A stretch of 64,000 nt of DNA from a virus. The translations under genes were made by a program, and so were the position numbers. Positions 16,168-25,700 of this stretch are shown piece by piece; the stretch's first letter is position 1; each line of letters begins with the position of its first letter. The notes beneath the pieces were generated by a model, which saw nothing but the letters and a program-made list of their open reading frames with translations, made no database searches and was not told where the DNA came from. The stretch is taken from positions 1 through 64,000 of the IMG/VR virus record IMGVR_UViG_3300031972_002304, one strand, 5' to 3'.

Positions 16168-16442
16168 AAGCCTGGCTGAACCGCACCGAGTTCCTCCCGC
16201 ATCTCGCGTTCCTGCGGGACGCCTTCTACGATCTGGCCGCATCAAGGTCGGTCACCCAGGCCGGCCCGCAGCCGATCCCCATCTCCGAAATCGCCGCCTA
16301 CTGCTCGCTCTTTGGCGTCTCTGACGTCCAGGAGCGGGCCGAGTTCTTGAGCGCGATGCAGGCGATGGACGCCGCCTACCTCGACCACATCAACCAGCCG
16401 GACAAACCGGACCAGCCGAAGGAGGACGACAAGGGTGGTTGA
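15679..16442 (+). CDS. Tail assembly chaperone, -1 frameshift fusion (gpGT-like)
   Basis: After the slip heptamer GGGAAAC at 16077-16083 the -1 frame stays open to TGA 16440-16442. It encodes LVDALRWSLRWSEQESWFRS, then PVKAWLNRTEFLPHLAFLRD and EIAAYCSLFGVSDVQERAEF, a sensible helical T domain of about 120 residues without any start codon of its own. Lambda makes gpGT in the same way with GGGAAAG. The fusion would recruit the tape-measure protein to the tail tube. Its end overlaps the tape-measure GTG. Confidence 0.8.
16077..16083 (+). promoter_or_regulatory. -1 ribosomal frameshift heptamer GGGAAAC
   Basis: In the zero frame the codons read GAG GGA AAC, so the heptamer G-GGA-AAC fits the X-XXY-YYZ rule and differs from lambda's GGGAAAG only in the last base. 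It lies 84 bases before the zero-frame stop. The following sequence contains the direct repeat TCCGGTGGAGC that may form structure. Confidence 0.75.
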
Positions 16443-19400
16443 TCGCGTCGTCAAATCGGTCGAGATCCGTGAAGCCGGAACGCAGCGCGTCTACGATCGC
16501 TTCACCAAACTGACGACGGCGGCGCGTGGGGTCAGCGTCGCCGTCAACGAAGCCGGCACTGCGATCGAGACGAATGCGCGCAAGATCGATTCCGCGGCTC
16601 GTTCCTACGAGCGCCTGACGGAGCGCACCACTTCGAATTCTGGTGCTCTGCGGAATTATGCTAGCGACATCAACACTGTGGAGAAGGCGCACGCCGCCGG
16701 CATCACGTCGGCTAAGCAGTTCGCCACCGATCTTCAGCGCGTGCAGCAAGCGCTTCAGTCTGCCGGCGCGCCCCGCGGCCCGTCGACCGATCTCCAGCGG
16801 AACCTCGAATACATCAACGAGACGCGCTTGGCAGCGAAGTCGGCGCAGGAGTCGGCCGAGGCGATGTCCGCGGCCTTTCGCGCGATCGACACCGGCACGA
16901 CGCCGCTGCAGAATACCATCAACTCGCTGCACGGCATCGGCGAGGGGTTTCTCGATGCGCAGGCGTCGGCAAGCGCCTTCGGCGATTTCTTCAAGCGAGA
17001 GATGGAGGAGGCGAAGCGGCAGGCCGAGGTAGTCTCTGCTGCCATCTCCAAGGAATTCGGCGACGCTTTCAATCGCCGCATGAACATCGGCGGGCCGTCG
17101 GCCACGCAGATGGGTGCCAGCTATTCCGCACTGTCTGGCCTGAATTCGCAACTCGACCTGATCGAGCGGGCCCGCACTGAGCAGTTTGCCCCCGACCTCA
17201 ATCGCCGGCTCGGCGTCGGCGTCAATGCCAGAGACCAAGGCGCGACAGTCTCAGCGCTGATGGAGGCAGAGAAGGCGGCCGAAGCATATGAAAGGCGCCT
17301 CGCGCAGGTGAGGGCAGAGATCGATCCTGTCGCAGCCGCGCAGGATCGCCTTAATGCGGAGATCGCCGAATACACGGCCATGGCTGCTCGCGGCGATCTG
17401 ACGACGCAGCAACTGGCCCAAGGGATGGAGGTGGCGCAGGGCAGGTTCGCGCTGGCGGAGCGATCCCTTGGCCAGTTCAAGGATGCGAGCCGGCTCTCGT
17501 CTACCGAGTTGCAGAACCTGCAGTTCCAGTTGAACGACATTGGCGTCTCGCTGGCGTCCGGCCAGTCGCCGTTCGTGGTCCTCCTCCAGCAGGGCGCGCA
17601 GATCGGCCAGTTGTTCGGGCCAGGCGCCACGGTGCAGACGGCGCTTCGCTCTGTGGCGTCTGGCGTGATGCAGTTCCTGACGAGCCCGATCAACCTTGCG
17701 GTCCTCGGCTTTGCGGCACTGGCCGGCGGCGTCGCCTATTTTGTCTCCACCTTCAAGTCCAATATCCCGCCGCTGAAGGACCGGATTGAGGACCATCTGA
17801 AGCTGGTGCGCGATCTGGCCGATGCCTATGGCGACGCGAGCGCGAACGTCGACAAATACGGCAAGCTTGGCAAGTCTGCTCTCGAGGCGCTGAGCGCCAG
17901 GCAGCGCGAAATCACAGCGCTCCAGCTGCAGTCTGGCGCGAGCAGGATTCTCGACCGACTGGCCCCTGAGATCAGTCTGCCAGACATCACGACAGGCGAG
18001 GTCGTCCAGGCCCGGGACATGAACAAGTACCCCGAGCTTGAGGGTGCTCTGAAGCGACTTTCCGACAGCGCGAAGACCGGCGCACCGAACGTCCGTGAGT
18101 TCTTCGACGAGATCGGCAAGATCGGCGCCACGACGAGGGACGCCGGGCTCCGCAAGTTGATCGCCGACGTGATCGAGACGAACCGGAATCTCGTCACGGC
18201 GCAGGACATCATCGATGGCACAGTGGATCGCCTGGGCAAGCTCCGCGAGGCGGCGCGCAAGGCCGGCGATGCTGCTCGCGACGGCCTGAAGGAATTCGTC
18301 CCGGATCTGACGACTGATCGCCAGCGGATCGAGCAGCTTTACCGGCAGCGCCTGAACGCGGCCACGGTGCGCGTCCCGAACGACCCAGAGCGCAATCGGA
18401 ACGCCCTCGCGGGCATCCAGATCGAAGCCGACCGCGACCGCAAGGAGGCGCTAGACGAGATCGCCAGGGCGGAGGCCAACGTCCGCCGTGAGCGCGAGCT
18501 TGCCACGCAGGGCATATTTGCCCGCACGACGGCTGAGCGCTCTGCCATTGCCGAGCAGATGAAAGCCGTCGAACTGAACACCGTCCAAGGCGACAAGCTG
18601 GGTGAGGTCGAGCGGGAGGCTCGCATCGCGGCCGAAGGGCTTCTCGTCTTCGCCCAGGCTCAGCGAGAGGTGCAGGATGCAGCCCGATCTGCGGAGGACG
18701 CGCTTTCCACCGCAGGCATGCGTGGGTACGCCGCCGAGATCGCTGGCATCAACCGGCAGATCGAGCGCCAAATCGAATTGACGCCGGAACTCGCCGACGC
18801 ATGGAACCGGATCGGCGATGCCCAGCGCGCAGTTGCGACGATCAACATGCGCGAGCAGCTGTTCACACCGCAGAACGACAATGTCGCCTCGCTGAAGGCT
18901 GAAGCAGAGGCGCTCGACCTCACGGGCGAAGCGCGCCGCCGTGTCCTTGCGGACGCTCAGGCTGAGCAGACGCTGCGGCAGGCCGGCGTCGATCTGCTGA
19001 GCAAGGAGGCGGAGGCCTATCGCTCCAATGCGCGGGCGATCTCGGAATACGAGGCCGCGCTGTCGGCGGCGAAGGCCGAGCGCGATCTCCTGTTCGAACG
19101 CGACCAGATGCTTCGCACGCCGACCGAGCAGAAGGTCGCCGAGCAGCTTCGCAGCCTGAACCTCAGCGAGCGCGATCCCTACGGCAAGGTCATCGCCAAC
19201 CAGGTCCGCTACAATGAGCGCCTGAAGGAGGGGAAAGAGCTCATCGAGGGCATGACGTCAGGCCTGTCGGCGCAGATCCGTGAAGCCAAGAGCCTCGGCG
19301 ACGTGGGTAGCATCCTCCTCGATCGTGTTTCCGGCGCTCTGAACAGCTACATGGACAAGCAACTGGAGAAAGCGCTGCAGGAGGTTGGCAACTCGGTCCT

Positions 19401-20724
19401 CGGAAATCTATTCCCCGGCGCAGGGCCGGCTATCGGCTTGCCGGATGCGCCGGCCATGCAGACGATCGCGACGGCGAACATGACCGCTTCCGTGGTGAAT
19501 CTGACGTCAGCCAACGGCCTCCTGGGCGGTTTGGCGGCGAACCAGAATTCCCCGCTCGGCTCTATCGAGCGCGGCGGGCCGCTGGCGCCAGTTCTGGACC
19601 CTGCCAGCCAGCGAGTTTCGGACGCCTTCGCGGTCACTGCCCCGGTCGCAGGGATGAGCGGCGCGGCGCCATCTGTCTCCGAAATGACGGCCTATATTCG
19701 ACAGGCTGCGGCAGCTCGCGGCATTGATCAGGAGATCGCTCTTCGCGTCGCGCGATCCGAAGGCTTGGGCGAGGGAATCTGGCAGTCCAACTATCACCGC
19801 GGCAGCTTCCGCGAGCCGTCCTATGGACCGTTCCAGCTTCTGAAAGGCGGCCCAGGCACAGGCTTCGGTCCGGGCCTCGGCAACGCGTTCATGCAGGACA
19901 CGGGGCTGGATCCAGCCGACCGGCGCACATCTTACGCAGGCATCGACTATGCGCTGAACCATGCGGCCAAGAACGGTTGGGGGGCATGGTACGGCGCCGA
20001 CAAGGCCGGCGTCGGCGAGTGGGACGGCCTCCGCGGCGCACAGACGGTTCCGCTCGAGCAGGTGCAGGCGCAGATCCAGCAGTCGGCGACCGCTCTGCAG
20101 CAGTCAGCGCAGACGCTCGCGCCGGCTGCGTCGCAGTTCACATCGAGCCTCGGCCAGCAGCTGAACGGCACGATCGTCGGCGGCGCCAGCCAGATCGCCG
20201 ATCAGTTCGTGCCAGGCCTCGGCGGTGTCGTGCAGACGTTCCTGAAGGCCTTCCAATCGGCCGCGCCTGGCGGCGGAGGCGGCTTGGGCAGTCTGATCGC
20301 GAGCGCCTTCGGCGGTGGAGGAGGCGGAGCCGATCCTTGGGCTGGGCTACGCTTCGCCAAGGGCGGCGCCTTCACCAACTCGATCGTCGACACCCCGACG
20401 CAGTTCCGATTCGCGGATGGCATCGGCTTGATGGGCGAGGCCGGCCCCGAGGCGATCATGCCGCTCAGTCGCGGGCGCAATGGCAGGCTCGGCGTCACCA
20501 TGTCAATGCAGCGGGCTCCCCAGGCGGCTCAGCCCACGATCGTCGAGAACGTCTTCCACAACGCCCCGCCTGTGAAGGAGCAGCGCGAGGAGACGGATCA
20601 GTCGACCGGCAAGCGCCGCAACGTGATCGTCTTCGACGAGATGGTCTCGAAAAGCGTCAAGGGCGGCCCGAGGACAAAACGTGCGCTCGGCCAGCTTGGC
20701 GCCAAGATGCCACTGACGAGGTAG
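16435..20724 (+). CDS. Tape-measure protein with embedded lytic transglycosylase-like domain
   Basis: 1429 residues, the longest gene, with GTG start and GGAGG 9 bases upstream. Most of it is coiled-coil and helical (long runs of A, E, R, Q). A hydrophobic segment around residues 420-440 (NLAVLGFAALAGGVAYFV) can enter the host membrane. Around residues 1080-1190, RGIDQEIALRVARSEGLGEG (putative catalytic Glu), YGPFQLLKGG and GIDYALNHA resemble soluble-lytic-transglycosylase or lysozyme-like domains for crossing peptidoglycan. The C-terminal signature is MGEAGPEAIMPLSRG. Tail length should scale with the 1429 residues. Confidence 0.95.
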   Translation: MVDRVVKSVEIREAGTQRVYDRFTKLTTAARGVSVAVNEAGTAIETNARKIDSAARSYERLTERTTSNSGALRNYASDINTVEKAHAAGITSAKQFATDLQRVQQALQSAGAPRGPSTDLQRNLEYINETRLAAKSAQESAEAMSAAFRAIDTGTTPLQNTINSLHGIGEGFLDAQASASAFGDFFKREMEEAKRQAEVVSAAISKEFGDAFNRRMNIGGPSATQMGASYSALSGLNSQLDLIERARTEQFAPDLNRRLGVGVNARDQGATVSALMEAEKAAEAYERRLAQVRAEIDPVAAAQDRLNAEIAEYTAMAARGDLTTQQLAQGMEVAQGRFALAERSLGQFKDASRLSSTELQNLQFQLNDIGVSLASGQSPFVVLLQQGAQIGQLFGPGATVQTALRSVASGVMQFLTSPINLAVLGFAALAGGVAYFVSTFKSNIPPLKDRIEDHLKLVRDLADAYGDASANVDKYGKLGKSALEALSARQREITALQLQSGASRILDRLAPEISLPDITTGEVVQARDMNKYPELEGALKRLSDSAKTGAPNVREFFDEIGKIGATTRDAGLRKLIADVIETNRNLVTAQDIIDGTVDRLGKLREAARKAGDAARDGLKEFVPDLTTDRQRIEQLYRQRLNAATVRVPNDPERNRNALAGIQIEADRDRKEALDEIARAEANVRRERELATQGIFARTTAERSAIAEQMKAVELNTVQGDKLGEVEREARIAAEGLLVFAQAQREVQDAARSAEDALSTAGMRGYAAEIAGINRQIERQIELTPELADAWNRIGDAQRAVATINMREQLFTPQNDNVASLKAEAEALDLTGEARRRVLADAQAEQTLRQAGVDLLSKEAEAYRSNARAISEYEAALSAAKAERDLLFERDQMLRTPTEQKVAEQLRSLNLSERDPYGKVIANQVRYNERLKEGKELIEGMTSGLSAQIREAKSLGDVGSILLDRVSGALNSYMDKQLEKALQEVGNSVLGNLFPGAGPAIGLPDAPAMQTIATANMTASVVNLTSANGLLGGLAANQNSPLGSIERGGPLAPVLDPASQRVSDAFAVTAPVAGMSGAAPSVSEMTAYIRQAAAARGIDQEIALRVARSEGLGEGIWQSNYHRGSFREPSYGPFQLLKGGPGTGFGPGLGNAFMQDTGLDPADRRTSYAGIDYALNHAAKNGWGAWYGADKAGVGEWDGLRGAQTVPLEQVQAQIQQSATALQQSAQTLAPAASQFTSSLGQQLNGTIVGGASQIADQFVPGLGGVVQTFLKAFQSAAPGGGGGLGSLIASAFGGGGGGADPWAGLRFAKGGAFTNSIVDTPTQFRFADGIGLMGEAGPEAIMPLSRGRNGRLGVTMSMQRAPQAAQPTIVENVFHNAPPVKEQREETDQSTGKRRNVIVFDEMVSKSVKGGPRTKRALGQLGAKMPLTR

Positions 20725-20727
20725 GCC

Positions 20728-21153
20728 ATGCCGTATCCAGTTTGGCCGGCTGAGCTGCCGCAGTATCCGACGCCGGACGGATATCAGCGCGGCGCGCGAG
20801 ATGGCCGGTCCTTCGCAAGCATGCAGAACGGCCCGCCGAAGATCCGTCGCAAGACTTCCGCGGCCGTGAAGCCGGTGTCGCTGACCTACGAGATGACGAC
20901 GGACGAACTCGCCAGGTTCGAGCGCTTTTGGGAAGAGGACACCGATGGTGGGCTGCTCTTCGTGATGCCAGACGCGGTCAATCATGGGCAGCCGCTACTG
21001 ACCGAAGCCGGGGAGCCGATTTTGACCGAGGATGGCGATCCCATCCTGATTTCGGCATGGTGGCTGGTCGCGTTCGGCGAGGAGGCCTACCAGGTCTCGC
21101 CGATCGGGCCGCTCGACTACAACGTCTCGTTCTCGGTGCTCGTATGGCCGTGA
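20728..21153 (+). CDS. Tail protein downstream of tape measure
   Basis: 141 residues beginning MPYPVWPAELPQYPTPDGYQ. Proteins opening with WP-x-LPQ after the tape measure are a recurring class of small distal-tail proteins in rhizobial and caulobacterial phages, the equivalents of lambda M or a dit-like factor. The SLTYEMTTDELARFERFWEE segment and the closing LDYNVSFSVLVWP are beta-rich. No catalytic motif is present. It begins three bases after the tape-measure stop. Confidence 0.7.
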   Translation: MPYPVWPAELPQYPTPDGYQRGARDGRSFASMQNGPPKIRRKTSAAVKPVSLTYEMTTDELARFERFWEEDTDGGLLFVMPDAVNHGQPLLTEAGEPILTEDGDPILISAWWLVAFGEEAYQVSPIGPLDYNVSFSVLVWP

Positions 21154-21707
21154 AGACCGGAAGGCGCCTCGTCAGCTTCAACATGCGGACGGCGATCGAG
21201 CAGCCGATCACGCCAGAGACGGCCGTGACGCTGGTCACGATACGGCATCCCGAGCTTGAGGCCCCGCTGCGGCTGTCGACCGATCCGACGGTTCGGACTT
21301 CCTCTGACCCTTTGATGTACGGCACGCGGTCGAAGATGATCTCGCCGCAGATCACCTCTGATGTCTTCAACCTCACCACCGCAGCGCAATTCGATTTCGT
21401 GCTGATGTCGGCCATCCTGCCGGATGATCCGGAGGAGGGCACCACGCCGGTTGACATGACCATTGAGAACGTCGCCGCCGGGATGACGGCGATGGCTCAG
21501 AAGCTGAAGACGCCGGCCCAGGTGGATTTCGCCGTCGTGCTTGCGGCGACACCGGACTATGTGGAGTTCGCATGGACCGGCCTCTACACCGTCGGCGCCG
21601 ATTGGGACGAGCGGGCCATCACGATCCCGGTCTCGCGCGAGGTCATCCAGAGGCTGAGCTATCCGTTCGGCCGCATGACGCGGTCGTTCTTTCCGGGGCT
21701 GTTCTGA
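21144..21707 (+). CDS. DUF1833-like minor tail protein
   Basis: 187 residues. LVTIRHPELEAPLRLSTDPT, then MISPQITSDVFNLTTAAQFD and a C-terminal IQRLSYPFGRMTRSFFPGLF, follow the DUF1833 tail-tip protein pattern (the L-like place in the lambda order). ATG 21144 overlaps the preceding gene by 10 bases. A start at a later in-frame ATG (MRTAIEQPITPE) is possible. It probably helps build the tip ring. Confidence 0.65.
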   Translation: MAVKTGRRLVSFNMRTAIEQPITPETAVTLVTIRHPELEAPLRLSTDPTVRTSSDPLMYGTRSKMISPQITSDVFNLTTAAQFDFVLMSAILPDDPEEGTTPVDMTIENVAAGMTAMAQKLKTPAQVDFAVVLAATPDYVEFAWTGLYTVGADWDERAITIPVSREVIQRLSYPFGRMTRSFFPGLF

Positions 21708-21716
21708 GAGGAAGCC

Positions 21717-21980
21717 ATGAGCATCGTTGTCGAATACCGAGAAATCGGCACGGAGGCTTGGATCAGGCATCGCTGTGCTCCGCTTTCGCGCGCCCCATCG
21801 TTCACGGAAACGGCAGGCGGAGATGGGGCGATTATCGCCAGCGGCGACGTTGGCTTCTCAACCTGGTCGGATGATGAACTGCTGGAGGAATACATCAAGC
21901 ACGGGCAGTTTTCTGAAGAGTGTCGAACCACGGATGGCGCGGCCGTGAGAGACGAACTGCAGCGTCGCGGAGTTCTCTGA
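21717..21980 (+). CDS. Small tail-module hypothetical protein
   Basis: 87 residues, starting MSIVVEYREIGTEAWIRHRC with GAGAGGAAGCC upstream. Its last base is the first base of the next gene's ATG. It has a helical C-terminus (SDDELLEEYIKHGQFSEECR). No family is recognised. The place between tip genes suggests a tail-fibre or tip accessory. Confidence 0.5.
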   Translation: MSIVVEYREIGTEAWIRHRCAPLSRAPSFTETAGGDGAIIASGDVGFSTWSDDELLEEYIKHGQFSEECRTTDGAAVRDELQRRGVL

Positions 21981-22216
21981 TGCACATCGTTATCGAAAAC
22001 AAAGTCCCCGGCGTCGACGTGAAGGTGCGCGAGGTCGACGGACAGACCGTCGTGACCGTGCAGCGTGGCGACGGCCTCAACGAGATCGTCACGGATAGGC
22101 CTCCTCTCGACATCTGGCGCGACGCGCACCGCATTCACCGCGCGACCATTGGAGCCGCCGGCCCTGAGGCGATCATGCCGCTCCGCCGGGGGGCTAAGGC
22201 GCCATTGGTCCGCTGA
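21980..22216 (+). CDS. Small protein carrying the tape-measure C-terminal motif
   Basis: 78 residues, MHIVIENKVPGVDVKVREVD at the start and GAAGPEAIMPLRRGAKAPLV at the end. The last part repeats the AGPEAIMPL-x-RG signature that the tape-measure protein carries at residues 1340-1355. The DNA in both copies is alike (CCCGAGGCGATCATGCCGCT against CCTGAGGCGATCATGCCGCT). In tape measures this motif sits at the end that docks on the tip. The small protein may compete with or substitute for that docking. Confidence 0.55.
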   Translation: MHIVIENKVPGVDVKVREVDGQTVVTVQRGDGLNEIVTDRPPLDIWRDAHRIHRATIGAAGPEAIMPLRRGAKAPLVR

Positions 22217-22308
22217 AGCGCCAAGCCGTTCGCCTTGCGCTCCTGTGGATAGCCATCGGATGCGCGGTCAGCATAGTCTTCGAAATCGCGAGAGAATGCC
22301 TGCCGTGA
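22204..22308 (+). CDS. Possible 34-residue membrane peptide (non-ATG start)
   Basis: The gap before the NlpC/P60 gene stays open from ATT 22204 or CTG 22213 to TGA 22306-22308 and encodes a basic front and a hydrophobic stretch LALLWIAIGCAVSIVF. The stop overlaps the next gene's start. There is no normal start codon, so this is speculative. Confidence 0.2.
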   Translation: MGPLKRQAVRLALLWIAIGCAVSIVFEIARECLP

Positions 22309-22721
22309 CGCATTGGTCCTCCCCCTTCATCGGCATGCCCTTCGAAGAGCGCGGGCGCGAAGCCCGCGGCGTGGATTGCTATGGGCTCGTGCGCCTCGTC
22401 CTTATGGAGGTGCAGAGGATCGCTCTGCCGAGCTTCACCGAATCCTATGTCAGCTGCGCCGAGCGCGAGATGATCGCCGCCGCCCTCGATGCCGGCGAGC
22501 GAGACCTGCCGCTGCGCCCGATCCGCCGCGGCGACGAGGCGCCGTTCGACATCGTGGAGTTCGTCCGCGGCGGCATCTCCGATCACGTCGGCATCGTCGT
22601 GGAGCGCGGACGGATGCTGCACATCGAAAGCGGCGGAGAAAGCCGCATCGAGCGCTACGACGTCGGCAAGTGGCTGCCGCGCCTCAAGGGCTTCTACAGA
22701 CATCGGGATCTGATCCGGTGA
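22296..22721 (+). CDS. NlpC/P60-type tail peptidase
   Basis: 141 residues. GVDCYGLVRLVLMEV holds the catalytic cysteine of the NlpC/P60 family, and ISDHVGIVVERGRMLHIES supplies the histidine. This is the lambda K-like tail-tip peptidase that cuts cell-wall peptides at DNA entry. The start is ATG 22296 or GTG 22305 with AGAGA upstream. It lies immediately upstream of the J-like gene, as in lambda. Confidence 0.8.
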   Translation: MPAVTHWSSPFIGMPFEERGREARGVDCYGLVRLVLMEVQRIALPSFTESYVSCAEREMIAAALDAGERDLPLRPIRRGDEAPFDIVEFVRGGISDHVGIVVERGRMLHIESGGESRIERYDVGKWLPRLKGFYRHRDLIR

Positions 22722-25700
22722 ACCAACTCGTCCCGATCCAGCCTGCTCCTGACGGGGTCGCTTCGGCGGCCCTTTTTCATGAGCAGAAGAGCCTGTCCGT
22801 CCTCGCGCTGCCGACGCTGGATCTCGGCAATCGCAGGGAGGTAACGCACCGCTACGGCATGACGGTTGCTGAGCTGGTGGCTGCAGAATTCCCTGGCCTC
22901 CCTCCTGAGCGCATGGCGATGGTGCGCGTCACCATCGGCAATTGGGAGATATCAGCGGCGGTCTGGCACCGCGTCCGGCCTCAGCCTGGCTGGACCGTCG
23001 TCGTCCGGATCGTCCCACATGGCGGCAATCTGCGGAGCATCCTATCGGTCGTGATTTCGGTTGCGGCCATCGCCATCGGTCAGTTCTATGTCGGGCCGTT
23101 GTTGGGGGCTGCAGCAGGCGCATTCGCGACCGCGGCCATCGGCTTCGCAGGCAACTTGCTTCTGAACGCCCTGATCCCGGTCAAGGCACCGGGCGGAGAC
23201 GAACGATCCCAGACATATGATGTCCAGGGTTGGGAGAATGTCGTCAACCGAAACGGGCCGGTCGTCGACCTCATGGGCAGGCATCGTTGGGCGCCGCCGT
23301 CGCTGGCATCATCTTTCACCGAAACTATCGGCGACGAACGCTGGGTCACTGGCCTATTCGGCGGGTACGGGCCGCTTGAGATCGACGTCGACTCCATCAA
23401 GATCGGCGACACGCCGATCACCGACCTCGAGGATGACGAATACGAGATCGAGATCCGCGAAGGCTATCCTGACGACGAGCCTTTGTCGCTCTATCCGGCA
23501 CAGATTAGCGAGGTGCAGGTCGGCATCTCACTGCAGGAAACCGATGACGATGGAAAGCTATATCCAGTCACAAGGTCAAGCCCCCCTGACGCGGAAGAAC
23601 TCTCCGTCGACATCGCATTTCCTGGCGGTCTAATTGACGTAAACGATAAGGGTGAAGAATATCAGCAGAATGTTCGTATAACTATTGAATACAGACTCGC
23701 TGGAACTGATACGTGGATATTTCTACCGGGTAATGAAGGCGATACGATAAGGATAACTGCAGAGACAAGAAAGCCTATATACAGAAGTTTCAGGTGGACG
23801 CCCGCAGTCAGAGGTCAATATGAGCTTCGACTGACGCGCACCAGCGGTGAAGACAGTACGGCATCACAAGAAACGGTGTGGGCTTGCGTCCGCGCGCATC
23901 GGCCGGAGTATCCTCTGAATTTCCCGAAGCCGTTGGCGATGGTCTGCGCCAAGGTGAAGGGCACGCGCCTCACGAACGGCCAGCTGAAGGAACTGAACTT
24001 CGTCGCCCAGCGGGTTTGCAAGGATTGGGACGCGGAGACAGAGACGTGGATAGAGAGGCCTACCAGCAGCCCGGCCTCGCTGCGGCGCTGGAGCCTGCAG
24101 GGGCCGGCGAACGCCAAGCCGCTAGCCGATGCCGACATCGACCTCGCCTACTTCGCTGACTGGCACGAATGGTGCGATGGGCTTGGCCTCGAGTATAACA
24201 GGGTCCACGACTACGACGCGTCGATCGAGGAGGTGGCACAGGACATCTGCCGGGTCGGCCGGGCGACGCCGCAGAACTATGGCACGCAGGAAACCGTCTG
24301 CATCGACCGTCAGCAGACGGAGATCGTCTCGCACATCGGCCCGCGCAACGCCTGGGACATCAAAGGCTCGGTCCAGTCCATTGATCCGCCGGACGCCTGG
24401 CGGATCCCGTTTCGCGACGCTTCCAATCTTTGGGAGCAGCATGAGCGGATTGTCCCACGCCCCGGGTTGGTCGGCGCGCCGCAGCGCATCGAGGAGCTGA
24501 ACGCCGACGGCATCACCGACCCGGCTCAGATCTGGTACTACGGCCGTCGCCGGTTCCTCGAGCTCGAATACCGCGCCGAGACTTGGACGGCATCCATGGA
24601 CATCGAGAACCTCGTCTTGGTGCGGGGAAACCTCGTGCGGCTGTCGATGTTCGATGGGCAGACGAGCGCGAGGGTGAAGAGGGCCAGCGGCAGGTTCGTG
24701 GAGCTCGACGAACTTGTGGAGATGGAGGAGGGCACCGACTACGGCGTTCGCTTTCGGCTGCGCGATGGCTCCTCCGTGCTCTGGATCGTTGCGGCCACCC
24801 CCGGCGAGACCAAAGGGCTGCGTCTAGTCTCGATCTCCTCCCGCTATGCGGCCGATAACGACGAAGATTACCGCCCGACGGACAACGACTGGCTCCCGCA
24901 GGGCCGCGAGATGATCGACGGCGAGCGCTATGACGGCGACCTCGCCTTCTTCGGCCCGCTGAACGGCGAGACCGTCGCGGCGATCGTGAAAGACATCGAG
25001 GGGGGCGAGGACTTCAGCGCCGTGATCACGCTCATGCCCGCCGCGCCAGAAATCGACGCCTTCCTCGAGACCGACACGCCGCCTGCCTGGGATGGCCGCG
25101 TCGGCGCCGAGGTGGAGATCGACGTCGTTGCGCCGCGGACGCCGTTGATCACCAGCGTCAGGACTGGCGAGCAGGCCCGCCGCGATACCGACGATCCGGA
25201 CGAATATCCGCCGATCAGGGTCATCGTCTCGGCGGCCGGCGCGACCCGCGTCACGGTCTACCAGATTCAACACCGCTTGCAAGGATATGGGACGTGGAGC
25301 GACCCACCGGCGACAGGATATGCCTATAGCGGGGTCGTCGAGATCCCTGGTTACGATAAGGGCGACATCGTCGAGATGCAGCCGCGCGCAGTCGGGCAGA
25401 CGGGGCTGACCAGCGCATGGGGGCCGACCGTGACGCGAACCGTCGGCGCCGAGGATCCGGAGGCAATGGCTGCGGTTTCAGGTGTATCGGTCACCGCCGA
25501 TGACGATGCTGCGCTGATCACCTGGACGACACCGAACGACAGCCGGCTCGAAGGAGTGCAGATCTTCCGCGTGCCGTCGGGGACGGCGTTCGCCGATGCA
25601 GAGCCGAGCGATATCATCGCGACGGTTTACTCCGCTCCCAGCGCTTCCCCGCCAGCGGTTGTCGACGAAGCCGGCTACGGCGACTGGACGTGGTTCATCG

